DNA from: Candidatus Gastranaerophilales bacterium
Lineage (GTDB): Bacteria > Cyanobacteriota > Vampirovibrionia > Gastranaerophilales > Gastranaerophilaceae
Assembly (NCBI GenBank): GCA_944326605.1
Contig: CALVEM010000012.1
Span: 1-59,831 of the forward strand
DNA: 59,831 nt
Reading direction: 5' to 3'
The notes under the pieces are model-generated. The model was not told the DNA's origin and made no database searches. It saw only the letters and a program-made list of their open reading frames with translations. The stretch's first letter is position 1. Each line of letters begins with the position of its first letter. Positions 1 through 8,317 of the stretch are shown here, piece by piece. The translations under genes were made by a program, and so were the position numbers.

Positions 1-899
1 TGCCATTCTTCTGTGTATTCAGCACAATCTTTGGTAAAACCAGGAATAGCCTGCCATTGTCCGTCGACACACTGCTGACCGCATTCCGGTGGAGTATCGC
101 CGGGAGCACATACAGCGACAGGGTCGTCTCCATCTGGCTCAGGCGTAGGAGTGTCAAGGACACACTCACAGGCGGTTTCGTCCAGATGGTAACCTGCGGT
201 ACATGTCTTATTACATACTGGGTCCTCTGGCATTTCACATTTACATCCTAGATTATTGAAAAAACCACCTTTGGCAATACAAGCTTGTCTATCACTATCA
301 GAATCTGGGCAGGGATCAATAGGATCATGGTCTAGCAGACACGTGCATGAGCAACCGTCTGCAGACATTATATATTGATTGCCACATTTGCTCTGACATT
401 TTCTCAGAGCTGATTGTTTTTGCGCTTCTGTACACGCTCCCTCGTAACCGGTACTTAGGCTTGCATCACCTTCATAAACATTATTACCGGGAACATAATA
501 TTGGTCATCAGCCAATCCATAACCAGGGGTCTCGTCACACACTTCTTGACATTTAAGACCATGATCTGTACAAGTGACAACACATTTAGCATAAGCCGGT
601 TGTTCCCACAAACTGTCAAGCAATGCAGTATAAGTATTGTGACCTGATGCTTTTGCAAGACGATCCATTACGTTCATTGCCTGATATTTCTCGTTTTTAG
701 GGTTAAAATCCGTCAGCAATGAACGGGATACATCTTTTAATGTCTCATAAGCCGAATAATATGTATAAGAGACGGTCGACTCTAATTTTCGCTTAGTTAT
801 TCCGATTGTCACAGCAACTACTACCGAAATTATTAGCATTACAATAACTATCTCGGAAAGTGTGTAACCAGCCTTTAAAATAGAATACTTCTTAATCAT
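1..899 (-). CDS. Cys-rich prepilin-like protein, 3' end outside window
   Basis: The reading frame opens with ATG at 899 and stays open to the window edge, so about 299 residues are visible and the C-terminus is missing. A short leader of 11 residues (ending KAG) precedes YTLSEIVIVM, a class III prepilin signal with Glu at +5 and a hydrophobic helix. After the helix come Cys-rich segments of the form C-x-x-G-Y-H-L-D...C-x-C and an acidic Pro/Asp linker. It is a paralogue of the gene at 3286-5466: the helix, the KRKLESTVSYTYYS stretch and the CGQQCVDGQWQAIPGF segment are nearly identical, while the middle differs. A surface minor pilin or tip adhesin is inferred. Unlike its paralogue it has no poly-G tract. 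Confidence 0.85.
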   Translation of the reverse strand, partial: MIKKYSILKAGYTLSEIVIVMLIISVVVAVTIGITKRKLESTVSYTYYSAYETLKDVSRSLLTDFNPKNEKYQAMNVMDRLAKASGHNTYTALLDSLWEQPAYAKCVVTCTDHGLKCQEVCDETPGYGLADDQYYVPGNNVYEGDASLSTGYEGACTEAQKQSALRKCQSKCGNQYIMSADGCSCTCLLDHDPIDPCPDSDSDRQACIAKGGFFNNLGCKCEMPEDPVCNKTCTAGYHLDETACECVLDTPTPEPDGDDPVAVCAPGDTPPECGQQCVDGQWQAIPGFTKDCAEYTEEW

Positions 900-936
900 T
901 CAACCCCCAAATGTTACTCTTAATATCACATTTTAT

Positions 937-965
937 ATTATAACAAATTTTTAACAGTTTGTGAA
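937..965 (-). promoter_or_regulatory. Promoter of the first prepilin-like gene
   Basis: On the minus strand TTCACA, a 17-nt spacer and TATAAT lie about 40 nt before the ATG. The same hexamers and a nearly identical spacer precede the paralogue (5499-5527), so the promoter was duplicated with the gene. Confidence 0.6.
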
Positions 966-1010
966 GTCCTATTTAATAAAAATTAATTTTAATTTTTATT
1001 CTCCCCTGCT

Positions 1011-1345
1011 CTAACGAGGTGAGATTGTCCGTAACTAAGCTATAGAGCCTAGATTCTGAAACAAGTTCAGGATGACATTCGGGGAAACTTTGCTATCTAT
1101 ATGTGGCGTCATTGCAAACTTAATCCGAAATCGCACCCTCTTCCTAACCCTCTCCCGAGGAGAGGGGATTTTTTATTTTTTCTCCCTCCCTAATCAGGGA
1201 GGGGACAGGGGTGGGTAACTGTCGGAGGAACAGAAGTTCAGAGGGCATGAGGGCAAGCCGTATTCATTTAAGCTATTTTAGTAAAATTGTAACAAAATTT
1301 ATTTTTGATAATAGCTTTGCATCTAATTGTTACCCATCCAAACCT
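1011..1345. repeat. Gene-free stretch filled with dispersed palindromic repeats
   Basis: The gap between the prepilin and transketolase genes (900-1406) has no convincing gene. It holds short palindromes: a CTGAAACAAGTTCAG type near 1055, CCCTCTCC...GGAGAGGG near 1150, CCCTCC...GGAGGG near 1185 and CCTTCCC...GGGAAGG near 1342. The 46 bp at 1280-1325 recur at 44183-44228 (42 of 46 identical by eye), there inside a coding frame. Confidence 0.6.
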
Positions 1346-1406
1346 TCCCTAACCAGGGAAGGCTTTATTTTCATCATTGCGGACAATCGAAGCAATCCGA
1401 ATCGTA

Positions 1407-2234
1407 TTAATCCTCAAGCTCTTTCACAGCCCGTTCAAAATCTTCTTTATTCGGAGCTTTGCCGTGCCAGCCCGCATTATTTTCCATAAAACTTACACCC
1501 TTGCCCTTTATTGTATTGGCAATAATTACTGCAGGTTTATCCGCACTTTTAGCTTTTTCTATGGCATCATAAATTTCACGGATATTATGCCCGTCAATTT
1601 CTATAACTTCCCAGTTAAATGCCTTTAATTTATCAGGCAGAGGATCAAGAGATTTTACAGTCTCTGTGCAACCGTCTATTTGAAGCCTGTTTCTGTCTAT
1701 AATCGCAACAAGATTATCCAGCTTTTCGTGTGTTGCATGCATAAAAGCTTCCCAGACACTTCCCTCCTGCAATTCACCATCGCCTAGAAGACAAAATACA
1801 TGTGCAGGATTTTTATCAAGCCTTAACCCCATTGCCATACCGCATGCAATAGAAAGTCCCTGCCCCAGAGACCCTGTTGCAGCATCAATTCCCGGGCAAA
1901 TCGGAACAGGATGCCCCTGAAGGCGCGAGCCAAAAAGTCTAAAAGTCATAAGTTCTTCTTTAGGAAAATATCCGAGCTGCGCTAAAACAGAATATAACAC
2001 AGAAGATGCATGTCCTTTAGATAAAACAAATCTGTCACGGTTTTGGAAATTCTTATCCTTTGTCCATTTAGGACACGTATTCATACACATGTGATAAAGT
2101 ACGGTTATAATATCAGCAGAGGACAAAGCGCCGCCTATATGCCCGGATTGAGCATTATAAACCATTTTTACGACATTTAATCTGTTTTCTTTACTCAATT
2201 TTTCGAGTTTTTGAACTTCTATATCACTTAACAT
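1407..2234 (-). CDS. Transketolase, N-terminal (TPP-binding) subunit
   Basis: This is the thiamine-diphosphate-binding half of a split transketolase, about 275 residues. The frame extends upstream to 2255, but AAAGGGAG lies 6 nt before ATG 2234, and that start clears the stop of wecG by one base. From this start, SGHIGG is at about 30-35, SKGH at 72-75, GSLGQG at about 121-126 and the TPP motif GDGELQEGSVWEA at about 151-163. Split transketolases normally have the C-terminal half as the next gene. Here only repeats and a prepilin gene follow, so the partner must be elsewhere. Alternative: a dehydrogenase E1-like enzyme, but the motifs favour transketolase. Confidence 0.88.
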   Translation of the reverse strand: MLSDIEVQKLEKLSKENRLNVVKMVYNAQSGHIGGALSSADIITVLYHMCMNTCPKWTKDKNFQNRDRFVLSKGHASSVLYSVLAQLGYFPKEELMTFRLFGSRLQGHPVPICPGIDAATGSLGQGLSIACGMAMGLRLDKNPAHVFCLLGDGELQEGSVWEAFMHATHEKLDNLVAIIDRNRLQIDGCTETVKSLDPLPDKLKAFNWEVIEIDGHNIREIYDAIEKAKSADKPAVIIANTIKGKGVSFMENNAGWHGKAPNKEDFERAVKELED

Positions 2235-2235
2235 A

Positions 2236-2946
2236 CTAAACTCCCTTTGGAACAAAACGTTCCTTTAAAACTCTTAAAACAAACAAAGGCAGGGTTGGAA
2301 ATATTCTCTTAAATCTCTGCGGTTCTTTTATGGTTCTATAAAGCCATTCAAGACATAAAACCTGAAAAATTTTCGGTGCGCGTTTAACTATACCCGACCA
2401 CACGTCAAAGCTTCCTCCGACACCGATAAAAAGTGCATCAGGGAGAAGCTTTTTTGCTTGTGCTATAAACTGTTCCTGCTTTGGAGAACCGAGTGCGCAT
2501 AAAACAAGGCGTGGCTGCCTGATTTTAATATCATTTAAAACACGTTCGGTATCCTTGAAATAGCCGTCCTGAACATAGGTTATATAAAGGTTCGGGAATT
2601 CTTTTTGAAGATTTTCTTTTGCTTTTTCTATAACTTCGGGTTTTGCACCGATAAGCGCAACAGATTGCCTGTTTTTTTCGGCTTCAGAAAGCATTTTATG
2701 AGCAAATTCAATACCTGCAATACGTTTAACATTATGACCGCATATCATCAACCCTAACTGAACGCCTATACCGTCAGGTATAACAAGTTCCGCAGAATTA
2801 ACAATCTCTTTCATATCAGGATTGCTCATCATTTCGGGATTTATAGTAACCACCTGACCGGAAATCGAATTTGCATATTCAACAGCACTGTCAAAATCAA
2901 ATGTGTTTATTTTATAACCTAATAAATATACCGTATCTGAATTCAT
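2236..2946 (-). CDS. WecG/TagA/CpsF family glycosyltransferase
   Basis: A 236-residue GT26 enzyme that would transfer an N-acetyl-mannosamine-type sugar to a polyprenyl-linked acceptor at the inner face of the membrane. Family motifs in order: TINPEM at 34-39, PDGIGV at 57-62, KRIAG at 74-78, GSPKQE at 153-158, GVGGSFDVWSG at about 175-185 and LEWLYR at 199-204. Length is typical. It is followed one base later by the transketolase subunit, so the two are probably cotranscribed. No Shine-Dalgarno is visible; the -10 box ends 7 nt before the ATG, suggesting a leaderless message. The exact donor and acceptor cannot be read from sequence. Confidence 0.9.
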   Translation of the reverse strand: MNSDTVYLLGYKINTFDFDSAVEYANSISGQVVTINPEMMSNPDMKEIVNSAELVIPDGIGVQLGLMICGHNVKRIAGIEFAHKMLSEAEKNRQSVALIGAKPEVIEKAKENLQKEFPNLYITYVQDGYFKDTERVLNDIKIRQPRLVLCALGSPKQEQFIAQAKKLLPDALFIGVGGSFDVWSGIVKRAPKIFQVLCLEWLYRTIKEPQRFKRIFPTLPLFVLRVLKERFVPKGV

Positions 2947-2953
2947 ACAAATA

Positions 2954-2982
2954 ATTATAAAACAATAATCGGATTTGGTAAA
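2954..2982 (-). promoter_or_regulatory. Promoter of wecG-like gene, probably leaderless
   Basis: On the minus strand TTTACC, a 17-nt spacer and TATAAT are followed after 7 nt by the ATG at 2946. Transcription would start at or within a base or two of the start codon. Confidence 0.6.
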
Positions 2983-3285
2983 GTATTATTTTATATCAAT
3001 GAAAAGACAAAACGCAGCCGTTCCATTCGGCAATATGTCAGAAAATAGGAAGATAAGAAAAGTGGAAGTAAGCTACTTCCTGTAAATAACCTCGTCATTG
3101 CTAGCTTGACCCGCAATCGCATGATTGTTATAGCAGACAGAGAAAATTTTCTCGCTCTCTCCCTGAATAGCGAGGGATGGAGTGGAGTACCGACAACTTT
3201 ACAAAATAGCAGCTCTTTGTAGAGCTGCTATCTGCCTTCTTTGCCTGAAATTTAGTTGTGATATTATTTATAAGAGTAACAGGGT
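2983..3285. repeat. Repeat-bearing gap with a hairpin terminator
   Basis: No gene is supported here. Positions 3084-3190 carry the same class of dispersed repeat as 1100-1200 (a GTCATTGC...CGCAATCGCA motif and a CTCTCCCT...AGCGAGGGA palindrome). Confidence 0.45.
3206..3231 (-). terminator. Hairpin after the large prepilin-like gene
   Basis: ATAGCAGCTCT and AGAGCTGCTAT form an 11-bp stem with a 4-nt loop. On the minus strand it is followed by TTTTGT, a weak U-tract. Confidence 0.5.
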
Positions 3286-5466
3286 TTAGAAGAATTTGAC
3301 AGGTTTTACGGTTTTTAGCGTACACTTGCTGCCCGATACGTTTGAGGAGCATTCGGCATGTTCTGCAACACCCGCACAATATGGTGTACTGCTGTTTATG
3401 TAGCCGGAACCGCACGCGCCTTCTTTGAAAGATACGCTCTTATCAAGCCAGGTTATGCTGCGGCGACCGTTCGCATTGATTTTTTCGTACTGAATACTTG
3501 TTTGCAAATATTCGTCACTATTGCCGCCAAAGTTATCGCCGTCTGATGAACGGTAAGCAGGAACGACCTGACCGCTCAAGGTGATATAGAACGGGTAGAC
3601 GTCTTCCCATAAAGTGGATGAACCTCTTTCGCCGTCAATATCTACGTAAACAATATAACCGTATTCGCCGGTATCGACCTTCTGAACGTTATCATCAGGT
3701 GTTACAGGTGGGGTATCATCGCCACCGTTGTCAGGTTCTTCACCATCGCCGCCACCGGCAGGTTCATCAGGCACACATTTGCAAAAAGCTGTGTCTCCAT
3801 CTACTAAATGTTGACCTGGCAAACAATTTTCTATCAAACAAGTTCTTATAACCGGTTTACCGTCAAAAGGCGGAGTACAAGATACATGGCACATTTCATA
3901 ACGGGGATCACTCGGTCCAATATTATGGCAGATATCACAATCTGGTTCAGTTTCAATTTCTGTATCAAAACCAGGACCTAATGCATAAGCTTTCAGTTCA
4001 AACAGTCCGCTCAACAGTGGGAAGAAGGACAATGGCTTGCGAAGAAACATGTTCAATGCTTCATTCTGTATTGCCAAGTATTGTGTATTATTTGAAGCAA
4101 TACGCATATCTGTGTTTGCCGATGCACTGGCATTATCATCAAATGATACTGTAAAACCTGTTTTGTTACCGGCAAGTTCATCTAAACGCACAGGATCGCT
4201 GTGCAGGTTATATATTCTTATACCGTTACGTAAAACTAAATCAGGTGTTTTGTCGCTGAAATCAGTTGTTGTACTGCTTATGGCAGAACCTGTGCAGTCG
4301 CCCGCGTTGGTGTTTACACGTTCTTCAAACAAAGCGCAGAAGTTTTCACCTGTTCTGGGTAAGGTTCTTGCTACAGGCATACATTTACATTCAGGCAAAT
4401 CATGCCATTCTTCTGTGTATTCCGCGCAGTCTTTGCTAAAACCGGGGATTGCCTGCCATTGACCGTCCACGCACTGCTGACCGCATTCTGGAGGAGTATC
4501 ACCGGGCTGACAAACGGCTACAGGTTCGTCTCCACTGCCGTCACCGCTGCCTGTACCAGGATCGTCACCGTCGTCATCGTCATCTCCGCCGCCTGTGCCA
4601 GGATCCTCGTCGCCGCCATCATTAGGTACGCATGTACAGGTAGCCACGTCCAGATGATAGCCGGAGAGGCATCTCCTTTGACAGGTAGTATCTTGTGGCT
4701 CACGACAAACACACTCTCCATTCACATTCTCTTTTGTATAACCTTCAGGACATGTTTTGGAAAGACATGGATTTATCTCTACAGGATCTAAATCTAGATT
4801 ACATTGACAGGATACTGTGTTAAAAATACCACCTAACTTTTTACATCTAGCCGCCAGATTAGAGTCACAATTACTTGTTGTACTGTCAGGTGCATCAGGT
4901 ACACAGTGGCAATCTGCCATATGCGCATTATCTAAATGAAAACCTTTTGGACAATTTCTGTTTAGCAGTGGACAAGGGCTATCTATATCTGTATCACAAT
5001 AGCAATCCGGGGTACCTGCCTTTTGAATTTTTTGTCCCGGTGGGCAAGAAGTAATATGACACCCTTCTTCAAATAAAACGCCGTCTGTAACTTCTTGCAG
5101 ACCAACAGCATTTGCAGGCTGTATCCAGATTGTTTGTAATAAATTTTCATAAGGAGTATTGCCTAATGCTGCATTGACTAAATTATTAGGCAAAGATGCC
5201 TGATATTTCTCATTTTTCGGATTAAAATCCGTTAACAATGACCTGGAAACATCTTTTAACGTCTCATAAGCCGAATAATATGTATATGAGACCGTTGACT
5301 CTAATTTTCTCTTCGTTATTCCAATTGTTACTGCAACCACAACCGAAATAATCAGCATTACAATTACTATTTCGGAAAGTGTGTAAGCGCTGAAAAGCCT
5401 TCTTACAAAGCTATTAGCCCCCCCCCCCCGAAGTTCCGGAATTTTTCTTAAAATTTTCATACTCAT
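3286..5466 (-). CDS. Large Cys-rich prepilin-like protein with in-frame poly-G tract
   Basis: 726 residues. ATGs at 5466 and 5460 are in frame; AGGAG lies just upstream. Residues 1-27 form an unusual leader holding a poly-G-encoded Gly run, then YTLSEIVIVM (Glu32 is the +5 Glu) and a hydrophobic helix to about 50. Next come Cys-rich EGF-like stretches (C-x-x-G-Y-H-L-D...C-x-C, about 130-285), an Asp/Gly linker (about 287-316), a block shared with the paralogue at 1-899, a pilin-like segment (about 375-485), a second Cys-rich stretch, a Pro/Asp/Gly linker and a C-terminal VDIDGERGS region like that of other prepilins here. It reads as a pilin fold with Cys-rich cassettes inserted, perhaps a surface adhesin. 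A third ATG at 5470, in another frame, would be in frame if the tract had 13 Gs. Confidence 0.85.
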   Translation of the reverse strand: MSMKILRKIPELRGGGANSFVRRLFSAYTLSEIVIVMLIISVVVAVTIGITKRKLESTVSYTYYSAYETLKDVSRSLLTDFNPKNEKYQASLPNNLVNAALGNTPYENLLQTIWIQPANAVGLQEVTDGVLFEEGCHITSCPPGQKIQKAGTPDCYCDTDIDSPCPLLNRNCPKGFHLDNAHMADCHCVPDAPDSTTSNCDSNLAARCKKLGGIFNTVSCQCNLDLDPVEINPCLSKTCPEGYTKENVNGECVCREPQDTTCQRRCLSGYHLDVATCTCVPNDGGDEDPGTGGGDDDDDGDDPGTGSGDGSGDEPVAVCQPGDTPPECGQQCVDGQWQAIPGFSKDCAEYTEEWHDLPECKCMPVARTLPRTGENFCALFEERVNTNAGDCTGSAISSTTTDFSDKTPDLVLRNGIRIYNLHSDPVRLDELAGNKTGFTVSFDDNASASANTDMRIASNNTQYLAIQNEALNMFLRKPLSFFPLLSGLFELKAYALGPGFDTEIETEPDCDICHNIGPSDPRYEMCHVSCTPPFDGKPVIRTCLIENCLPGQHLVDGDTAFCKCVPDEPAGGGDGEEPDNGGDDTPPVTPDDNVQKVDTGEYGYIVYVDIDGERGSSTLWEDVYPFYITLSGQVVPAYRSSDGDNFGGNSDEYLQTSIQYEKINANGRRSITWLDKSVSFKEGACGSGYINSSTPYCAGVAEHAECSSNVSGSKCTLKTVKPVKFF
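5418..5429 (-). repeat. Poly-G tract (12 G) in the 5' end of the prepilin-like gene
   Basis: Twelve Cs on the plus strand read as 12 Gs in the coding strand, right after codons for PELR. Removing one G gives ...CTAATAGCTTTGTAA, and adding one gives ...GGCTAA, so either slip ends translation within a few codons. Confidence 0.9.
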
Positions 5467-5498
5467 CCATTACTCCTATAATAATAACAACATTATTT

Positions 5499-5527
5499 AT
5501 TATAACATATTTTTTAACACTTGTGAA
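5499..5527 (-). promoter_or_regulatory. Promoter of the large prepilin-like gene
   Basis: On the minus strand TTCACA, a 17-nt spacer and TATAAT. The spacer (AGTGTTAAAAAATATGT) closely matches that of the paralogue's promoter. Confidence 0.65.
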
Positions 5528-5544
5528 CCCTTAACAAATTTATA

Positions 5545-6576
5545 TTAATCTTTATAAAGTTTCGCAAGTTTAAATAAATAATCATCTTTTGTATCAGAAT
5601 GAAAACCTGTCGGAATAAAATTTTCTTTATATTTTTCTATTGCATAACGGTCAGTCATTCCGGAAATATAGTCAGTAACTATTCTTTCAATTTTTGATTC
5701 TTCACATAAAGGTTTTAACATATCAGTATATAAGAAAAACAATTCTCTTATCACATTACGAGCCTTTTTCTCTTCCAGCTTTGCAGGCGAATCAACATAC
5801 ACATTTGCAAACATCCATTCACGCAATTTTGTTGTATAATGCCATCCTTCTTCACTCATCGCAACAACAGGTTTTCCTATTGAATTCGTTACTATTTCGT
5901 TGATCATCTTATTTAATCTTTTGCTTTGAATTGATGAAAAATATTTTATACAATCCTGCGGCAGATCGCTTTCAGATATTATTCCCGCACGAATTGAATC
6001 TTCTATATCATGATTTATATATGCAATTTTATCCGCAAGCTGTACAATTTGAGCCTCCGGAGTTTTCGGTTTATAACCCCATGTATGTGTTAAAATACCG
6101 TCGATTGTCTCTGCACAAAGGTTTAAATCTTCCAGTACTTCAACAACTCTTACACTCTGAATATTATGATGAAACCCGCCTTTGACAAGTTCATCTAAAA
6201 CGCCTTCTCCGCAGTGACCGAATGGGGTGTGCCCCAAATCGTGCCCGAGTGCTATTGCTTCAACAAGATCCTCATTTAAATCAAGCGCTCTTGCAATTGT
6301 TCTGCCAATCTGAGAAACCTCTAAAGTGTGTGTCAAACGTGTTCTGAAATGATCATCAAACGGCGACAGAAACACCTGCGTTTTGTGTTTAAGCCTTCTG
6401 AACGCTTTTGAATGAAGAATTCTGTCTCTGTCACGCTGGAATTCCGTACGTAAAGCACATGGGTCTTCTATACGTTTTCTGCCTTTCGTAAATCTGCTCT
6501 TTGTCGCGAATTCCGACAAATTATCAATCTCACGCTGTTCCAATTTTTGTCTGATATTTTCTTTAGTCTTATCCAT
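5545..6576 (-). CDS. dgt: dGTPase-like HD-domain triphosphohydrolase
   Basis: 343 residues, typical of the shorter dGTPase-like class that releases triphosphate from deoxynucleotides in the cytoplasm. The metal-binding HD residues are visible: His83 in LTHTLEV, His112-Asp113 in GHDLGHTPFGHCGE and Asp182 in ADKIAYINHD. The N-terminal RDRDRILHSKAFRRLKHKTQVF is also a family signature. It follows a lineage membrane protein on the same strand but has its own extended -10 (TGA-TAGAAT) 7 nt before the ATG and no Shine-Dalgarno, so a leaderless message is likely. Preference for dGTP over other dNTPs is not shown by the sequence. Confidence 0.9.
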   Translation of the reverse strand: MDKTKENIRQKLEQREIDNLSEFATKSRFTKGRKRIEDPCALRTEFQRDRDRILHSKAFRRLKHKTQVFLSPFDDHFRTRLTHTLEVSQIGRTIARALDLNEDLVEAIALGHDLGHTPFGHCGEGVLDELVKGGFHHNIQSVRVVEVLEDLNLCAETIDGILTHTWGYKPKTPEAQIVQLADKIAYINHDIEDSIRAGIISESDLPQDCIKYFSSIQSKRLNKMINEIVTNSIGKPVVAMSEEGWHYTTKLREWMFANVYVDSPAKLEEKKARNVIRELFFLYTDMLKPLCEESKIERIVTDYISGMTDRYAIEKYKENFIPTGFHSDTKDDYLFKLAKLYKD

Positions 6577-6608
6577 ACAACGAATTCTATCAAAAACATT
6601 AAAAAATG

Positions 6609-8249
6609 TTATACTGTTTCCGGTTGAGATTTTTGCTTTGACTTATTTATTAAAGACACATCTATTGAATATTTTTTACGCGCATCGTCAACCAATACTC
6701 CTGCTTTGTTCATCAGCCAGCCAGAAATTAAACCGAAGAACATTGCTTTTCCGCCTGATACAAGTCTTGCAGTACAGTAAAGCGATGTTGCAATTGCACC
6801 GATTGCAGGTATTCCATATTTTATCGTTACCGAACATTTTTCATCTTTATTATCAGATTTATTCAAATAATATCCTACAGCCCCGCCGGTCATTAAAATA
6901 GAAAGAACATCGGTAGGCGCTGAGCCAAGCCTCAAATCACGCGCTTTATCAAAATACTGATTTGTTTCTATATCTATTGATTTGTCAAGTGAACGAACAG
7001 CAGAATTTACACGTGACTTTAATTTCAAATATTCCTTGCGCGGCAATATTTCTTTATAAGCTGTCAAAATTTCCTGAAGCTCTCCTTTTGAGCTTTTAGA
7101 AATTATATTTTCAACGGAATTTACGTAATCCGATATTGCCTTAACAGCATTATTATTATAATTATATTTTGAAGATTTTGCATTAAAGTTTGAAGATAAC
7201 TTCTGTAATTCTTCTATAATCTCGCTATTTAATTTGTTGCGTTTTGCTATTTCATCGTTTCCTGAAAGCACTCTGTAGGCATCAAGTTTGCCGCGGAGAG
7301 TTCTTAAAATATCGTTTGTAGAGGTATCTGCAGGATTGACAAATTTTTGAATATTTGCAATAGCCTTCATTGTCGCCTTGTAATTATCATTAATATCATG
7401 TGTTATTGCCTGCCTTAAAATATCAGTTTCATTTGACATTTTCATTTTTGCAGGCATTAAATAATCTTCTGCGATAAATGACTGCCACATATTTTTTGAC
7501 TTAAAATTTCTTATATCCTTGAAGCTGGCATCCCAGAAAAAGTCGAACAGTCCGTCACAATCGCGTTGTATTCGGTTATAACGTGCATTTCTTGCGTTTA
7601 TACCAAAACCTTTTTCAAGATTTTCATTTACATGCTTCATTCTTTTTGAAATATTATCAAGTTTTGCAAGAATTTTCGGATCTCCGGAATGTTCAAGTCT
7701 TATTCTGTCATTCAGAACAGAAAAATATTCCGTCAAATCAGCAAATTTTGTATGAGTTTTATTGTAATAGCTATTCACTGTCTTACGGCTAATCCTGTCA
7801 AAAAATTTCGTTATCCCTTCATGAATTCTTCGCGTTGTTTTACGTGTTCCGTCTTTTCCCCACATAAACTTTTGGAATAAAACATCTTTTAAGGTAGTAA
7901 AGTTATTTATACTCTGAGATTTAGCCAGAAAATCATTTGTACTATTCAATATAAAACGGTAAAGGTCTTCAAATTTTGTACCGTTTGCAAGTTTTTTCTC
8001 CAATTCAAGTTTCCACTTGTTCAAAAGTTTTACCATACCTTTGTTTGCTCCGCCGCTCAAAAGAGCAAATGCGCCAAAACCTACAACAAGCGCTGAAATT
8101 ACAAGGGTAGTTCCGAGTTTATGACTCTTCTTTTCATTAACTTGCTCAACATAAGGCGTACTCATATAATAGCCATTTTGCGGCTGTTTAAAATCCTTAA
8201 AAGGATTACCGTTATTAATATTGTTTACACTAACTGCCTGAGTAATCAT
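6609..8249 (-). CDS. Lineage-type membrane protein, function unknown
   Basis: 546 residues, no family recognised. The N-terminus is polar (NNINNGNPFKDF), then one transmembrane segment at about 45-66. A long, charged, probably helical middle (about 70-440) follows, then two or three hydrophobic segments near 448-515 rich in Gly/Ala, and a short polar tail. The layout resembles the other large hypothetical membrane proteins here (34577-37954 and 52969-54900), but I see no clear shared motif with them. It sits between lpxB and dgt on the same strand. AGGTAG lies about 13 nt before the ATG. Confidence 0.75.
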   Translation of the reverse strand: MITQAVSVNNINNGNPFKDFKQPQNGYYMSTPYVEQVNEKKSHKLGTTLVISALVVGFGAFALLSGGANKGMVKLLNKWKLELEKKLANGTKFEDLYRFILNSTNDFLAKSQSINNFTTLKDVLFQKFMWGKDGTRKTTRRIHEGITKFFDRISRKTVNSYYNKTHTKFADLTEYFSVLNDRIRLEHSGDPKILAKLDNISKRMKHVNENLEKGFGINARNARYNRIQRDCDGLFDFFWDASFKDIRNFKSKNMWQSFIAEDYLMPAKMKMSNETDILRQAITHDINDNYKATMKAIANIQKFVNPADTSTNDILRTLRGKLDAYRVLSGNDEIAKRNKLNSEIIEELQKLSSNFNAKSSKYNYNNNAVKAISDYVNSVENIISKSSKGELQEILTAYKEILPRKEYLKLKSRVNSAVRSLDKSIDIETNQYFDKARDLRLGSAPTDVLSILMTGGAVGYYLNKSDNKDEKCSVTIKYGIPAIGAIATSLYCTARLVSGGKAMFFGLISGWLMNKAGVLVDDARKKYSIDVSLINKSKQKSQPETV

Positions 8250-8317
8250 AACTTTATAAACTACCTGTATATATAAACGTTTAATAAAGCTGAAAATTGA
8301 CGGTTTATTACATATTG

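Noticed and set aside
1211..1628. Two short plus-strand frames
   Set aside because: They lie over dispersed repeats and the antisense of the transketolase gene.
5418..5429. Poly-G tracts as assembly errors
   Set aside because: Length could be miscalled by a base, but three independent tracts at the same place in three paralogues, all in frame, argue for a real feature.
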